Positions 1-8,420 of a stretch of 64,000 bases of DNA are shown here, piece after piece. The DNA comes from Protula sp. h YS-2021 (taxonomy: Eukaryota; Annelida; Polychaeta; Sabellida; Serpulidae). The stretch spans positions 8,326,922-8,390,921 of the forward strand of contig OX457028.1 in assembly GCA_949752745.1 (NCBI GenBank), in the 5' to 3' direction. Within the stretch, counting starts at the first letter, position 1. Each line of letters begins with the position of its first letter. The translations under genes were made by a program, and so were the position numbers. Below the pieces are notes generated by a model. It did not search any database, was not told the origin of the DNA, and was given only the letters and a program-made list of their open reading frames with translations.

Positions 1-202
1 CTTCACTTTCTACATTGTTGTCTACATTGTTGTCTACATTGTCGTCTAAATTGCTATCTACATGATCTACATTGGTATCTACTACTTCTCCCTGACAACA
101 AGCACTAACACACCTAATTTTTACAGGAATAGTATTTTTATTTCCATTTTCTTTACAACAACAACACCATAACTCTTTAATCCATGTTAAAAAGTTTCCC
201 AT
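1..202 (-). CDS. Polinton small protein with MG-start and Cys cluster (partial)
   Basis: An open frame starts at the ATG at 202-200 and stays open for 67 codons to the window edge. It begins MGNFLT, which fits the N-myristoylation pattern (Gly2, Thr6). Four consecutive cysteines follow at residues 13-16, then two more Cys pairs or singles near residues 31-36, then an acidic Asn/Asp/Val repeat (units like NVDN) from about residue 45. The start overlaps the last 16 bases of the 196-codon gene upstream, in line with the overlapping layout of the other genes. I do not recognise the family. A lipid-modified, membrane-attached protein is an inference from the N-terminal pattern only. The acidic repeat corresponds to the tandem DNA repeat visible at 10-60. 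Confidence 0.45.
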   Translation of the reverse strand, partial: MGNFLTWIKELWCCCCKENGNKNTIPVKIRCVSACCQGEVVDTNVDHVDSNLDDNVDNNVDNNVESE

Positions 203-777
203 CCTTCTGGAAACAACCTTTGTTGACGTTGTTGTATCTCTTTTGTAATATCTTCACGAGTTGTCTTTTTACCAAAAACAGTTTTTGGAATATTAGCATC
301 TACAATTTCCTCAATTAACTGCTTCCAACCATGCGGTGGTTCTCGTCGTTCTTTTCTTCTTGTAGCAACCAATGCTTCTTTCAACAAATCAATAATGTTG
401 GAATTTGTAATGACAGTACCCGTTTTTAAAACAAGTTCATTTTTATCTGTCCATCTCGTACCATACTTCTTAAGTTCTGCTAGAAGTTGTGTTAGTTTTA
501 CATGATAAATAGGTTGAAAATGGCTTAGAAACTGTTGGGACTTTTCTGATTTTTCTGCTTTGGATGATGTAACAGACTTTTGTCGCTGTTGTTGCGACTG
601 AATTGTTCGTAAATGACGGCCAAGAACTTGAGACATTTCTATTGCCTTTTCACGAGTTCGTTTCCCACGTAAAAGTTTATTCACTTTCGTTTTGATTTCA
701 CTATTTTTTCCCTTCTTTTCTAACAACATTTTATATTCATATTCAGGAATGAGGACCATTTTCATAGTATGTTTCAT
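187..777 (-). CDS. Polinton accessory protein, 196 aa, basic, unknown function
   Basis: This 196-codon frame has a true ATG at 777. Its start overlaps the stop of the preceding 95-codon frame in an ATGA arrangement. The N-terminal 60 residues are basic (KxxVNKLLRGKRTREKA) and are followed by a Gln-rich stretch (QSQQQRQ, about residues 60-66). The C-terminal half (residues 85-190) is charged, with the segment YGTRWTDKNELVL. There is no signal peptide or membrane segment. Proteins with an N-terminal MVLIPE-like start and a similar position downstream of the ATPase occur in Polintons, but I cannot assign a role. A nucleic-acid-binding or minor virion protein is possible because of the basic character. 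Confidence 0.6.
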   Translation of the reverse strand: MKHTMKMVLIPEYEYKMLLEKKGKNSEIKTKVNKLLRGKRTREKAIEMSQVLGRHLRTIQSQQQRQKSVTSSKAEKSEKSQQFLSHFQPIYHVKLTQLLAELKKYGTRWTDKNELVLKTGTVITNSNIIDLLKEALVATRRKERREPPHGWKQLIEEIVDANIPKTVFGKKTTREDITKEIQQRQQRLFPEGWETF

Positions 778-1061
778 TTTAACAGCAACTGAGCTAACAA
801 TGGTAATGCAAATTTAGCAATAGCTCCAATGAATCCTCCTTTCAGATTAACCAACTTCTTTTTTCTTTGAAGTGATATCTTCTTATCTGCCAGTGTGCGT
901 AGGGTATGACGTTCACGCTTGAATACCTTATACCTTTTTGAGCTTAAGGGTAAATGTCCTCGCAATATATTCAAACAAATTTCAAACAAGCTAGCTAATT
1001 CTTCCTTAGTAGCTTGTTGTAGCAAGGATTTACGTCGTTTAGGCCCGCTGCGTGCGAGCAA
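774..1061 (-). CDS. Polinton small basic protein with C-terminal Gly/hydrophobic tail
   Basis: This frame codes about 95 residues: a basic N-terminus (GPKRRK), an amphipathic middle (ELASLFEICLNILRG), a second basic block (SLQRKKKLVNLK) and a hydrophobic tail starting at GGF. Proteins of this pattern are recurrent in Maverick/Polinton elements, next to the ATPase, and resemble small virion core peptides; their function is not established here. No ATG exists in the frame. The frame is open upstream as far as about 1115, overlapping the end of the ATPase gene in the +1 phase, and the codon at 1061 is TTG. Expression therefore needs a non-ATG start, frameshifting or splicing. The stop overlaps the next gene's ATG. 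Confidence 0.6.
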   Translation of the reverse strand: MLARSGPKRRKSLLQQATKEELASLFEICLNILRGHLPLSSKRYKVFKRERHTLRTLADKKISLQRKKKLVNLKGGFIGAIAKFALPLLAQLLLK

Positions 1062-1092
1062 GTGAAGAAATGGTTGATTCGCTTGAATACGT

Positions 1093-1752
1093 TTAGATAT
1101 CTTGGCTGCGAATGGTCAAGTGACTTGGTTCTTGTTCATACGCCACCTTATCAACATATACGTAATGTGTATCTTTTGGTAAAATGCCTGTACGAATACG
1201 TAGTTGATCATTTGTCTTCGGCTTCAAATCAATGAATAAATAGCCATGAGGTTTGCTCGTAGCATCTTGAAAGGCTTCTATGAGAAATTGAGATTTTCCA
1301 GGATACATTTGTCGCGCTAATGTACTTATTTGTTGACTGTCTCTAGTATTTTTAAACAGAATGATGTAATGCGTATTCAAACTAATCTTTCGCATTTCTC
1401 TACCATGATGAAACAAATTATGTACAATAAAAATAATGCTAAGATTTTGATGACTGCTACCAACACTAAAGAGACGTGTCATACGCTCATCACTATGACA
1501 TTTAGTCATTAAGTCATCAATGATGAGTAAGTTTGGCTTTTTCGGGTTAAAGCGCTCTTCAATGTCATCTGGAATGCCTTGGTAAAATTCCACACCTTTC
1601 ATTCCCTTGTACAAAGGCTGATCTGCTGCATAGAGCCATAAAATGGTTTTTGGAGAGGGTTTAATTAACTTTTGTTCTAGAATTTCTCTAACTAGAGAAG
1701 TTTTACCACTGCCTGTAGGTCCAGAGACCAAACATGTGAATGGATGCTTCAT
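1093..1752 (-). CDS. Polinton packaging ATPase (A32/FtsK-HerA type)
   Basis: The enzyme is a P-loop ATPase expected to pump element DNA into a capsid. Walker A is GPTGSGKT near the N-terminus and Walker B is LLIIDDLM about 65 residues later. The following block with HNLFHHGREMRKIS and FKNTRDSQQI is the conserved region typical of Polinton ATPases, and the C-terminus ends in an RIRTGILP-like segment. I chose the ATG at 1752 (219 codons) because it overlaps the integrase stop as ATGA, as other junctions here do; a start at 1779 would add nine residues and a larger overlap. All key motifs are intact. Function of this copy is inferred from family. Confidence 0.9.
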   Translation of the reverse strand: MKHPFTCLVSGPTGSGKTSLVREILEQKLIKPSPKTILWLYAADQPLYKGMKGVEFYQGIPDDIEERFNPKKPNLLIIDDLMTKCHSDERMTRLFSVGSSHQNLSIIFIVHNLFHHGREMRKISLNTHYIILFKNTRDSQQISTLARQMYPGKSQFLIEAFQDATSKPHGYLFIDLKPKTNDQLRIRTGILPKDTHYVYVDKVAYEQEPSHLTIRSQDI

Positions 1753-2849
1753 TTTCGAATATCTGTTTCTTTCACCCAACTGTTAAACTTCTTTGGCCAA
1801 CCTAACCACTTCACAAATAATTCTTTAACACCTCGTCTTTTTCGTGTTTTCAAAACCTTTTCAATTCTGTAGACTGATTCAATATCTTTTGTCACTTTCT
1901 GTAGTTCTTCTTCATAGAAATGTCCATCAATATCTTCATCCAAAAAGTCTTTCACACGATACAAGTGTACTCCTTGCTTCTTACAACGATGTGTGATAAT
2001 GAAGACTTCTTGCGTCCACTTTATATGATAATCTCGTTGAAATACATATTTTATGTGAGAAATGCGAACCTGATCACCAATTTTAAATTTGTAGGGTTTT
2101 TTCTTCTTCGGTTTTAATTTCAATTTGTCTACATACATATATTTCCACACTTTCGATTCTATGTCTTTACGAATGTCTGCAGGAGCATACTTATTAGGGA
2201 GGGAGCCATGTGGTCTATGGTTGTAATTATACACTAAGTCTGGAAGAATGTCCATATATCGGTACGTTTGATTATGTAGGAAATATCGATACATCATTCC
2301 CTTTAGAGTACGAATGACTCTCTCAGCATAGTTGGCTTTGGTTTCATTCTTTGTCGTATAGGCATGTATTCCCTCCTTCTTCATAAAAGCTTTTACCCAT
2401 CTGTTTTTAAATTCAGTTCCCTTATCCGACCTTAGAGTTCGTGGTCTTCGTTGTGTTTCATGAAAAATCTTTTGAAATGCTTCTATGACGCTGGTATGTG
2501 ATTTGTTAGGTATTGGCTGCACCCATAAATATTTGGAAAACACATCAATGACAACCAACAAAAAACGGGTGTCATCATTATAGGAAGCTATGTTTCCCAT
2601 GTCAGCTAAATCAATATCCCACATGTCATCAATTCCACGTGTAATGACACGTTGCCTTTTAAACCTGTATTTTACAGGTTGTAGTAAACTGAAGGCATCT
2701 TGATCCTGTAACCATTTCTTCACTTGCGAATGAGTGACTGGTTGATCATGTTTTCTTAATATGTGATAAAGTTTGTATGGACCAGCAAATGCCCCGGGTT
2801 GACCAGGTTTAAAATAAATATTGGTTAGGTAGTCTTTCCACGTCGACAT
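1749..2849 (-). CDS. Polinton integrase (DDE retroviral-type) with chromodomain
   Basis: This 366-codon integrase would insert the linear element into host DNA. The rve core begins around residue 75. The catalytic triad is visible as Asp in DIDLADM, Asp in SDKGTEF and Glu in NYAERVIRTLK, with about 35 residues between the last two. The C-terminal 40 residues form a chromodomain (YRIEKVL ... ELFVKWLGWP ... SWV), which in related elements guides insertion to modified histones. The start ATG at 2849 is preceded by a short A/T-rich spacer holding repeats of a CTTACATTTTATC-like unit. The end overlaps the ATPase start by four bases. There is no internal stop, so this copy may be functional. Confidence 0.95.
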   Translation of the reverse strand: MSTWKDYLTNIYFKPGQPGAFAGPYKLYHILRKHDQPVTHSQVKKWLQDQDAFSLLQPVKYRFKRQRVITRGIDDMWDIDLADMGNIASYNDDTRFLLVVIDVFSKYLWVQPIPNKSHTSVIEAFQKIFHETQRRPRTLRSDKGTEFKNRWVKAFMKKEGIHAYTTKNETKANYAERVIRTLKGMMYRYFLHNQTYRYMDILPDLVYNYNHRPHGSLPNKYAPADIRKDIESKVWKYMYVDKLKLKPKKKKPYKFKIGDQVRISHIKYVFQRDYHIKWTQEVFIITHRCKKQGVHLYRVKDFLDEDIDGHFYEEELQKVTKDIESVYRIEKVLKTRKRRGVKELFVKWLGWPKKFNSWVKETDIRK

Positions 2850-2929
2850 GTTAACACTAAATGATTAACACTTGTTAACATATCTTACATTTTATTTTAT
2901 CAACACATCTTGCATTTTATCAACATATC

Positions 2930-3262
2930 TTACAAATCAAGTATTGATACAATGGTGTGAATAATTGGAGTCCATTGATCTTCAATGAACATTAACCAAC
3001 TACTTAATTCATCAAATGTGATAGCATCTACACCATATTTTTCACAACGTTGATTTGCATTATCTAACACTTTATCTAAATGAATGTAATATTTAGCTTC
3101 ATTCCAATATGTATAGACACATGCAGAATGACAAGTATGTTCTGAACACTCTTCATTTTGACAAGCAGGACATACTAAACATGCAAACTTTTTTACAGCT
3201 AATAACATTTCTTCACAATATGTCTTTAGCACAATATATTGTCTCAATGTAATGTCTGTCAT
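2930..3262 (-). CDS. Polinton Cys-rich small protein, about 110 aa
   Basis: The ATG at 3262 shares one base with the stop codon of the preceding frame (TAATG), so I prefer this start over one eight codons upstream. The product has a cysteine/histidine cluster at about residues 32-50 (CLVCPACQNEEC then HTCHSAC), which could bind zinc, and a helical remainder. It has no signal peptide or transmembrane segment. It sits between two related small genes and the integrase. I do not recognise the family, and the zinc-binding role is only suggested by Cys spacing. Confidence 0.6.
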   Translation of the reverse strand: MTDITLRQYIVLKTYCEEMLLAVKKFACLVCPACQNEECSEHTCHSACVYTYWNEAKYYIHLDKVLDNANQRCEKYGVDAITFDELSSWLMFIEDQWTPIIHTIVSILDL

Positions 3263-3549
3263 TATACTGCAATGTAGATTAACCACTCTCTCACTTCATA
3301 AAACAGTCTTGGATCAAATCGAGCGAAGTGATATGCTGCTTCCACATCAAACTCCTCAGCTCCGTCAATGTTTGAAAGCACACACTCTTTGATGAAATCC
3401 TCACGTAATTTCGGTACGTTCAGCGTGGAATGAGCAAGTTCCCAATAGATGTCAAAGTTTTCCAGTTGTTGTTGAATAGATCCAAAACGCGCTAGTTCAC
3501 TTATCATGTAGTCCACATACGTCTCCTTGAAAAACGTTTCTACATCCAT
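3262..3549 (-). CDS. Polinton small protein, 95 aa, paralogue of the 139-aa gene
   Basis: This acidic, helical 95-codon product begins MDVETFF. The block YVDYMISEL near residue 11, then WELAHS, FIKEC and FDVEAAYHFA, lines up in order with YVDYVFSKL, HWEAVG, FLQEC and YDIDSAFIRA in the gene at 4310-4729. The two genes therefore look like tandem paralogues inside the element. Its stop overlaps the next start (TAATG). Function is unknown. Translational coupling to the next gene is plausible from the overlap, but it is inference in a eukaryotic setting. Confidence 0.6.
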   Translation of the reverse strand: MDVETFFKETYVDYMISELARFGSIQQQLENFDIYWELAHSTLNVPKLREDFIKECVLSNIDGAEEFDVEAAYHFARFDPRLFYEVREWLIYIAV

Positions 3550-3613
3550 CTTTCACATATCCATATGACACGTCTACACACTTTGACGACTGGCAAGCAA
3601 ATGACTCTCAGTC

Positions 3614-4234
3614 TTACTCGGCAGATACTGTTAGTGAGCCGCACTTGTTGCAGAAGTTGCCAGGTTCACACAACTTGCAATTGTACTTGTGGCAGTGACA
3701 ATCATAATCCTCAGCATATCCGTAAGCACCACAATATTCACAGGTAAGTCCAAGTGGATTTTGCACATCCATATTCTCCAATTGAACTTCAGCCAGTCTT
3801 TTCTTGGATAGCTTTGACACTTTCATTCGATTGTCCTTTTGCAGCTTAACAGGAGTTTTCTTCCCATGACATTCCGTACATGGCAGTAAGGTTGAGGTTA
3901 TGCTATGGATTTCCTGAAGCAATGTCCCCCATTCACCATCATTCATGTTGATGTAACGCGTATATTCTTTCCCTTCAAACAGTGATGTTTGCACAAAACT
4001 CACATAGCGCATATCCAAGTATGAAATGACTTCAAGCCACTTCGTTTGCGTTAAGTACAGTTTGAAGCCAATGTTGCGTAATCTTGTCAAGTTCTGACAC
4101 ACAATCTTCCACAAGGATGGTGATAAAGCAAGCCATCTCTCTCCACGTTTGATTCGAAGAAATAGCCCAAATTCTCCATGCTCCACAGTAATGGTTAAGT
4201 TTGCACTAATTTTAAAGCTGCTTGTCTTCTCCAT
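3614..4234 (-). CDS. Polinton Zn-ribbon protein, possible PC4-like N-terminal fold
   Basis: The start is the ATG at 4234 and the length 206 codons. The C-terminal 45 residues contain a dense Cys/His array (CEYCGAYGYAEDYDCHCHKY then CKLC, CNKCG), typical of zinc-binding ribbons or knuckles. A single CxxC (CTEC) lies near residue 120. The N-terminal half has two similar beta-rich segments: EFGLFLRIKRGERWLALSP at about residues 20-40, and a later one with FEGKEYTRYINMNDGEW. This pattern resembles the ssDNA-binding PC4/p15 fold (strand-rich, then LSxxxW), though I offer that only tentatively. A role in binding element DNA or RNA is inferred. A 64-base gap separates it from the next gene. Confidence 0.55.
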   Translation of the reverse strand: MEKTSSFKISANLTITVEHGEFGLFLRIKRGERWLALSPSLWKIVCQNLTRLRNIGFKLYLTQTKWLEVISYLDMRYVSFVQTSLFEGKEYTRYINMNDGEWGTLLQEIHSITSTLLPCTECHGKKTPVKLQKDNRMKVSKLSKKRLAEVQLENMDVQNPLGLTCEYCGAYGYAEDYDCHCHKYNCKLCEPGNFCNKCGSLTVSAE

Positions 4235-4309
4235 GGCTGCGCGTTGAATGATGACTTCACTTCACCCTTCTCCTTTTATGCCATTAGAAATTGCAGAGTC
4301 AGCTTTTTT

Positions 4310-4729
4310 TTATAGTTCTTCAAACATTTTACAAAGCTTTGAATTCACTTCAACTCGTTCATTGTTGAATCGAACAAGTTCTGATGCATTCGTCGTCAAT
4401 GGAACGCCATCATCATAATGTAAAATAATTCTAGCAGCTACAGCTAGCATGAGTTCAGCTGCCCAAGTTGTATTCGCGCGGATAAATGCTGAATCAATGT
4501 CGTAAGTTGATGGTAAAAGTAGTTCTTCACATTCCTGTAGAAATGAGTGGATGAATTCATGTCTTGGAATTATCTTTCCAACAGCTTCCCAATGCTTATG
4601 CAAATTCTTCACTTGTAAAATCCAATTAGATTCAAAAGCAGGAAGCTTTGAAAACACATAGTCAACATAGTTCACTTTGAAGACGTCATCCATGGTCTCT
4701 ACACATCGGTGAAGAAGTAATGTTGACAT
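4310..4729 (-). CDS. Polinton small protein, 139 aa, first gene from the right end
   Basis: An intact 139-codon frame from the ATG at 4729; an internal ATG twelve codons later (MDDVFK) aligns with the start of its paralogue at 3549 and could be the real start. It shares YVDY, WE, FIxxC and the acidic DIDSAF block with the 95-codon gene. It is helical and acidic, with no recognised domain. It is the outermost gene before the putative terminal repeat, so its promoter should lie within 4740-4990. Confidence 0.55.
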   Translation of the reverse strand: MSTLLLHRCVETMDDVFKVNYVDYVFSKLPAFESNWILQVKNLHKHWEAVGKIIPRHEFIHSFLQECEELLLPSTYDIDSAFIRANTTWAAELMLAVAARIILHYDDGVPLTTNASELVRFNNERVEVNSKLCKMFEEL

Positions 4730-4738
4730 TGTTAATAA

Positions 4739-4990
4739 TCAGGTGAAAGCGGAGAGCGATGTGTTCTGACGATACCTGAAAGCATTAAGACTTAACGTAG
4801 GGAAAATCCAATTCCTTCTCAAATTTATTGATCGTTCCCACACTCTGAAATTATCGATCGGTTTTCCCCCCACACTCTGTACGAGTGCACTCTTAAATTT
4901 CTCAGTCGGTTTTCCCCCCACACTCTGTACACATGTACTTATGCTGTGTGTGTGTGTGTGGTTACTGTAATGGGAAACCATTGAAATATG
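4739..4990. repeat. Putative Polinton terminal region with three internal subrepeats
   Basis: The word CCACACTCTG recurs at about 4838, 4871 and 4919, the last two preceded by GGTTTTCCCC. Read on the minus strand these become three copies of CAGAGTGTGGG, two extended with GGGAAAACCGA. The stretch lies just outside the last Polinton gene and precedes simple-sequence DNA, so it is the best candidate for the terminal inverted repeat. The partner repeat is outside the window and the exact end and target duplication cannot be fixed. A (GT)n run follows at about 4945-4960. Confidence 0.45.
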
Positions 4991-5300
4991 ACTAATTAAA
5001 TGTTATCATAATAATAATAATAAAAAAAAAAAAAAAAAAACAAAAAAAAAAAAAAAAAAAAAAAAAATTTGGGGGGGGGGGGGTCGGTCCATAGTATGTC
5101 CCGAGGGGGGGGGGGGGTCAGTCCCGACTGCCGCCTAGGGGGGGGGGGTCGGTCCATAGTATGTCCCGGGGGGGGTCCCCATGCTATATGATTCTTGACC
5201 AGGGGGGGGGGTCCCCATGCTATATGATTCTTGACCAGGAGGGGGGGGGTCCCATGGTATTTGATTCTCTACCAGGGGGGGGGGTCAGACAGTATGACGT
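4991..5300. repeat. Simple A-rich then G-rich tandem repeats
   Basis: An (ATA)n/poly-A stretch runs to about 5067 and is followed by poly-G tracts. The tracts separate units such as GTCGGTCCATAGTATGTCC and then roughly 44-base units containing CCATGCTATATGATTCTTGA, three of them between about 5180 and 5275. Frames in it are low complexity and not genes. Confidence 0.8.
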
Positions 5301-6917
5301 CACAAATAGGGGGATTCTCTCGTTTTCACCCTACTTTTAGAGCACCCATTATACAACTACTGCGTGTTATGAATCACATGACCTTTGATGAGATCTATAT
5401 GTTGTGTATAAACACAGATATTTTATAAAGCAGTTCATCTCTTTATGAATACTACTTTTGCCGAATCCCAGTGGGTCTCTGGAATAAGTTCGTGTCACAC
5501 ACCGCAAAAAACGTTGTTGTCCAACAACCAACCACTACGTGCTTCATTCTGTTATGTGTAACACCTTTTTAGTCCGAAGACCGACTGGATATCCACCCTC
5601 TCTGTGTTTATACGGGAGAGAGATCTCCTCAGAGGTCAGGTGTTTAATAACAAGGACACAAAAAACATTAAACCGCCGTACAGGTTTGCTGCTGGACAAC
5701 AATTCTTCCAAAAAGAACAAGAAATACGGGTAGATCGAAGTTAATTCGCGGTACATATGTACCGAAAATAATCACCGGAAGCATTTCTCGAGTCTGCGCA
5801 CGCTAAATCCGGTCGGTTTAAGGTAGGGAGTTTTGTTAAACTTAAGTTTATGTGTGTGAAAAACGTTTTGTCCCAGTAAATGCCAGCCTTTATTACACAT
5901 TTGTGGCTGTGCTAAGGGTGCGAATGCACACAAATAATGTAAATATGAAACTGTTATTGTGAATTTTGAAGTTCAAGATGAAAATGCTGTGAATCATGCA
6001 AATTACTTCCGGTTTCGAATACACTATTTCGCAAAACTCGTTCCAGTTAGACACACTAGAGGCCCACGGTCACCCGTCGGTGTCCGGCAGTAGAAATCTC
6101 GAATAGTGGGCCTGTCGTTCAGGTGTTTTCCTAAACGTTTGCACATAGACTTGTAATCCCAGCGGGCCCTTTGTTCCTGCCAGTAACCTAGGTCTTTCGC
6201 CAGTACTCATGCAAGTTCGCCATCCCGAAAAACAACATTTATCCCGAAAATGTCTTTTTTGTCTCGCCACTTTAAATGATGGGACTACCTAAACCAGTTC
6301 ATGTTCGGAATTTTGGTATACTTTTCCCTCTTATATTAGTTGTTTATGTGGTTACGAGGCAAAGAACATTCGAATTGAACAGCACATAGTAATTGGTTAA
6401 TTAAAAATTGGTCTTTTGGCTACAGAAGATTATCATGACCTATAATAAGAATCACATGGTGAGATGCGGGACGCCTAGTTTGTAAATAAGGCTGGAATAA
6501 TCGGTGAAAATGCTGCTTTCGCATAAAAAGAACATATTTTCAGTTTTGACAATTACGGTGTGCTGTTCAATTTGATGTTTCACTGCTTGTATCTAATAAA
6601 TTAATGCGCCAAATTCTTAGATTTTGGGATGGTGAAATAATATGGCGGATTAAAGTTGTCGAAAAATGTTTTGCCGGGAAATATTTAATTTCTCTATAAC
6701 TCAACACAAACACTACAGTTTGCTCTGCAATTCTCTGGAAACATGTCTAAAATTCTACACTTTCGACATTCTAAAGGGGAACTCCATTACACCGAAAACT
6801 CTTGCTGTCATGAGAAGAGCAGGAGTCATCTGGGACTGATTTGTTTGTAATAAGTTTTGAGTTTTGTTTCACCTGCGTTGCATTTTGATTAACCCCTTTT
6901 CCAATAATGCAATTTTT
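5301..6917. other. Unassigned noncoding DNA
   Basis: Reading frames here are short, in no consistent phase, and carry no recognisable domain. I see no tRNA, rRNA or clear transposon ends. Confidence 0.5.
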
Positions 6918-7052
6918 AGGCCCCAACCCTTCGGATTGGGGCCTATAGGTTTGGGGTGTCCGTCTGTCCGTCATCGCTTTATACCTTTATGAATTTGAGG
7001 GGGGGGGGGGGGGCGGTTGGGGCCTGCTTGTGTTTCACAAATACTTACTTGT
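6918..7052 (+). mobile_element. Short Helentron/pearl-like element, copy A
   Basis: This is a 135-base repeat. It begins with a hairpin (AGGCCCCAACCC, TTCGG loop, ATTGGGGCC), followed by GGTTTGGGGTGTCCGTC and a short GTCC run. It ends with a poly-G tract, CGGTTGGGGCCTGCTT and CACAAATACTTACTTGT. An almost identical copy lies at 44376-44517, and the right end alone lies at 8355-8418. GGCCCCAACC near the left end and GGTTGGGGCC near the right form subterminal inverted repeats. That layout resembles oyster pearl elements and other non-autonomous Helentrons, which is an inference. Confidence 0.55.
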
Positions 7053-7470
7053 CTCAGTGGAGTTTAGTAAAGAACCTTTCGACTCAAATATTCCTCATTT
7101 TGTGATACTTGACGGAAAAAAATTCAGTTCGAAAGATGTTCTTTTAACTTCTTTTCAGTTTCACGAAATTGGATTGACTGGAATCATTCGTTCTTCTACC
7201 CCCTTTGGAGTTTCAATGAACCATAAGTTTAGGGATTTTAAAAAAAAGTGCAGCATCGGCATAGATTTATCATGTCGTTGACTTGTCACTTGTAAAGGCT
7301 TCTCAACAGATAGATTTTGCAGTACTTACAAATACAGATGGTTTTAAATAGGTGTCATATTTTTTAAGTATTATGCAGTTCCCTGCATTATGATTTATAT
7401 GCAATTCACTTCGTGCTTGTTTACCAGCAAGTCTAAATCCCGAATGTTTCGAATTCTAAGTATCAACCAG

Positions 7471-7826
7471 CAGGGGTGCACATAAGACCTTCGCATTTCG
7501 CCATGGCTAAGGTGAAATCCAGTTGGAACAGATTCACCTTCGCCAATTTGGCGAAGGTGAATGTTTCCACAATCAAGCTTGATGAAAAGTTGAACGCTTT
7601 AGATGAAAGCTACAAATCGGTCAGGACTGAGTAACTACCGATGTAGCTCTGTAAAGACATAAACTGGACAATATAGTTAAGAAGATGTAGTTTATATGCA
7701 ATCAACAAATTAAGTTACAGTTTTAGTAAGAGGGTTAATTTGGCGAAGGTGTGTTCGATTTGGCGTGGGTGAGCTGAACGTCCTTCGCCGAATCGGCGAA
7801 GGTAAAAAAATCCTTATGTGCACCTC
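7471..7826. mobile_element. hAT-like MITE, 356 bp
   Basis: The left end reads CAGGGGTGCACATAAG and the right end is its near reverse complement (CTTATGTGCACCTC). The flanks TCAACCAG and GTAACCAG look like a diverged 8-bp target duplication. Internally the words TTCGCCAATTTGGCGAAGG and TTCGCCGAATCGGCGAAGG form further palindromes near each end. There is no coding capacity. The CAG start and 8-bp duplication point to the hAT superfamily. Confidence 0.6.
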
Positions 7827-7959
7827 GTAACCAGTATAAACTTTTTTGTGTAGACAACATTTCACACGTGTTACGCAACAAAGAGTATGTGCCTTTTTGG
7901 GGATTTTCATACTTGTTCCCTTTATGTACATGTTCTGCTCATTTGTCACGTCGTTTTTT

Positions 7960-8420
7960 TTTTTTTTTGTTTAAAGCGTAAATTGTTACATTGATAGTTA
8001 GCTTAAATGAAAGGTCTGGACCTGTAGATGTGCCTTTTGGTATTTTTGGTCAGATTGGGTGATGGGGAAGTGGTCACATTGATCAAAATGGGCCATAATT
8101 GGGGTGCTAGGGAAATAAGCTTGTACACGCTATATGTTCGGTTCTATTAGTCGTAGAAAATTCAGAATAGACTCAAATGAAAGGTCTCGACCTGTAGGTG
8201 TGCCTTTTGGTCAGATTCGGTCATCCGGAAGTGGACAAATTGACCAAAATGCGTGATAATTGGAGTTTTTTTGGGGGAAATTAAGCTTGTAAACGTATAT
8301 GTGCCTTTTGGTACTTTTAGTCAGATTTAGTCATCCGAAGTGGTCAGAAATTGACTTTATACCCCTTTGAATTTGGGGGCGGTTGGGTCCTGCTTATGTT
8401 TCACAAATACTTACTTGTTG
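7960..8420 (+). repeat. Two to three about 160-bp tandem units ending in the copy-A 3' end
   Basis: The block AAATGAAAGGTCT...CCTGTAG...GTGCCTTTTGGT...GTCAGATT recurs starting near 8007, 8175 and (partial) 8310, and runs directly into the terminal sequence shared with the element at 6918-7052. Tandem cores of about 160 bp joined to such ends are the known architecture of bivalve pearl elements. Confidence 0.55.

Larger units (their letters stand above)
1..4990 (-). mobile_element. Maverick/Polinton transposon, one end (partial)
   Basis: Eight or more small, tightly packed reading frames on the minus strand include the two hallmark Polinton proteins: a retroviral-type integrase with a chromodomain and an A32/FtsK-type packaging ATPase. 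Gene spacing is virus-like, with 1-4 base overlaps between stop and start codons, unlike the intron-rich DNA that follows. The integrase usually lies near one terminus, which fits a boundary at about 4740-4990. DNA polymerase B, protease and capsid genes are not in the window and would be expected left of base 1. All complete frames lack internal stops, so the insertion looks young or still active. This copy is cut by the window edge. Confidence 0.9.

Noticed and set aside
1753..1779. ATPase start at 1779
   Set aside because: The ATG at 1752 forms the same ATGA overlap used at another junction and begins at the conserved segment before Walker A.
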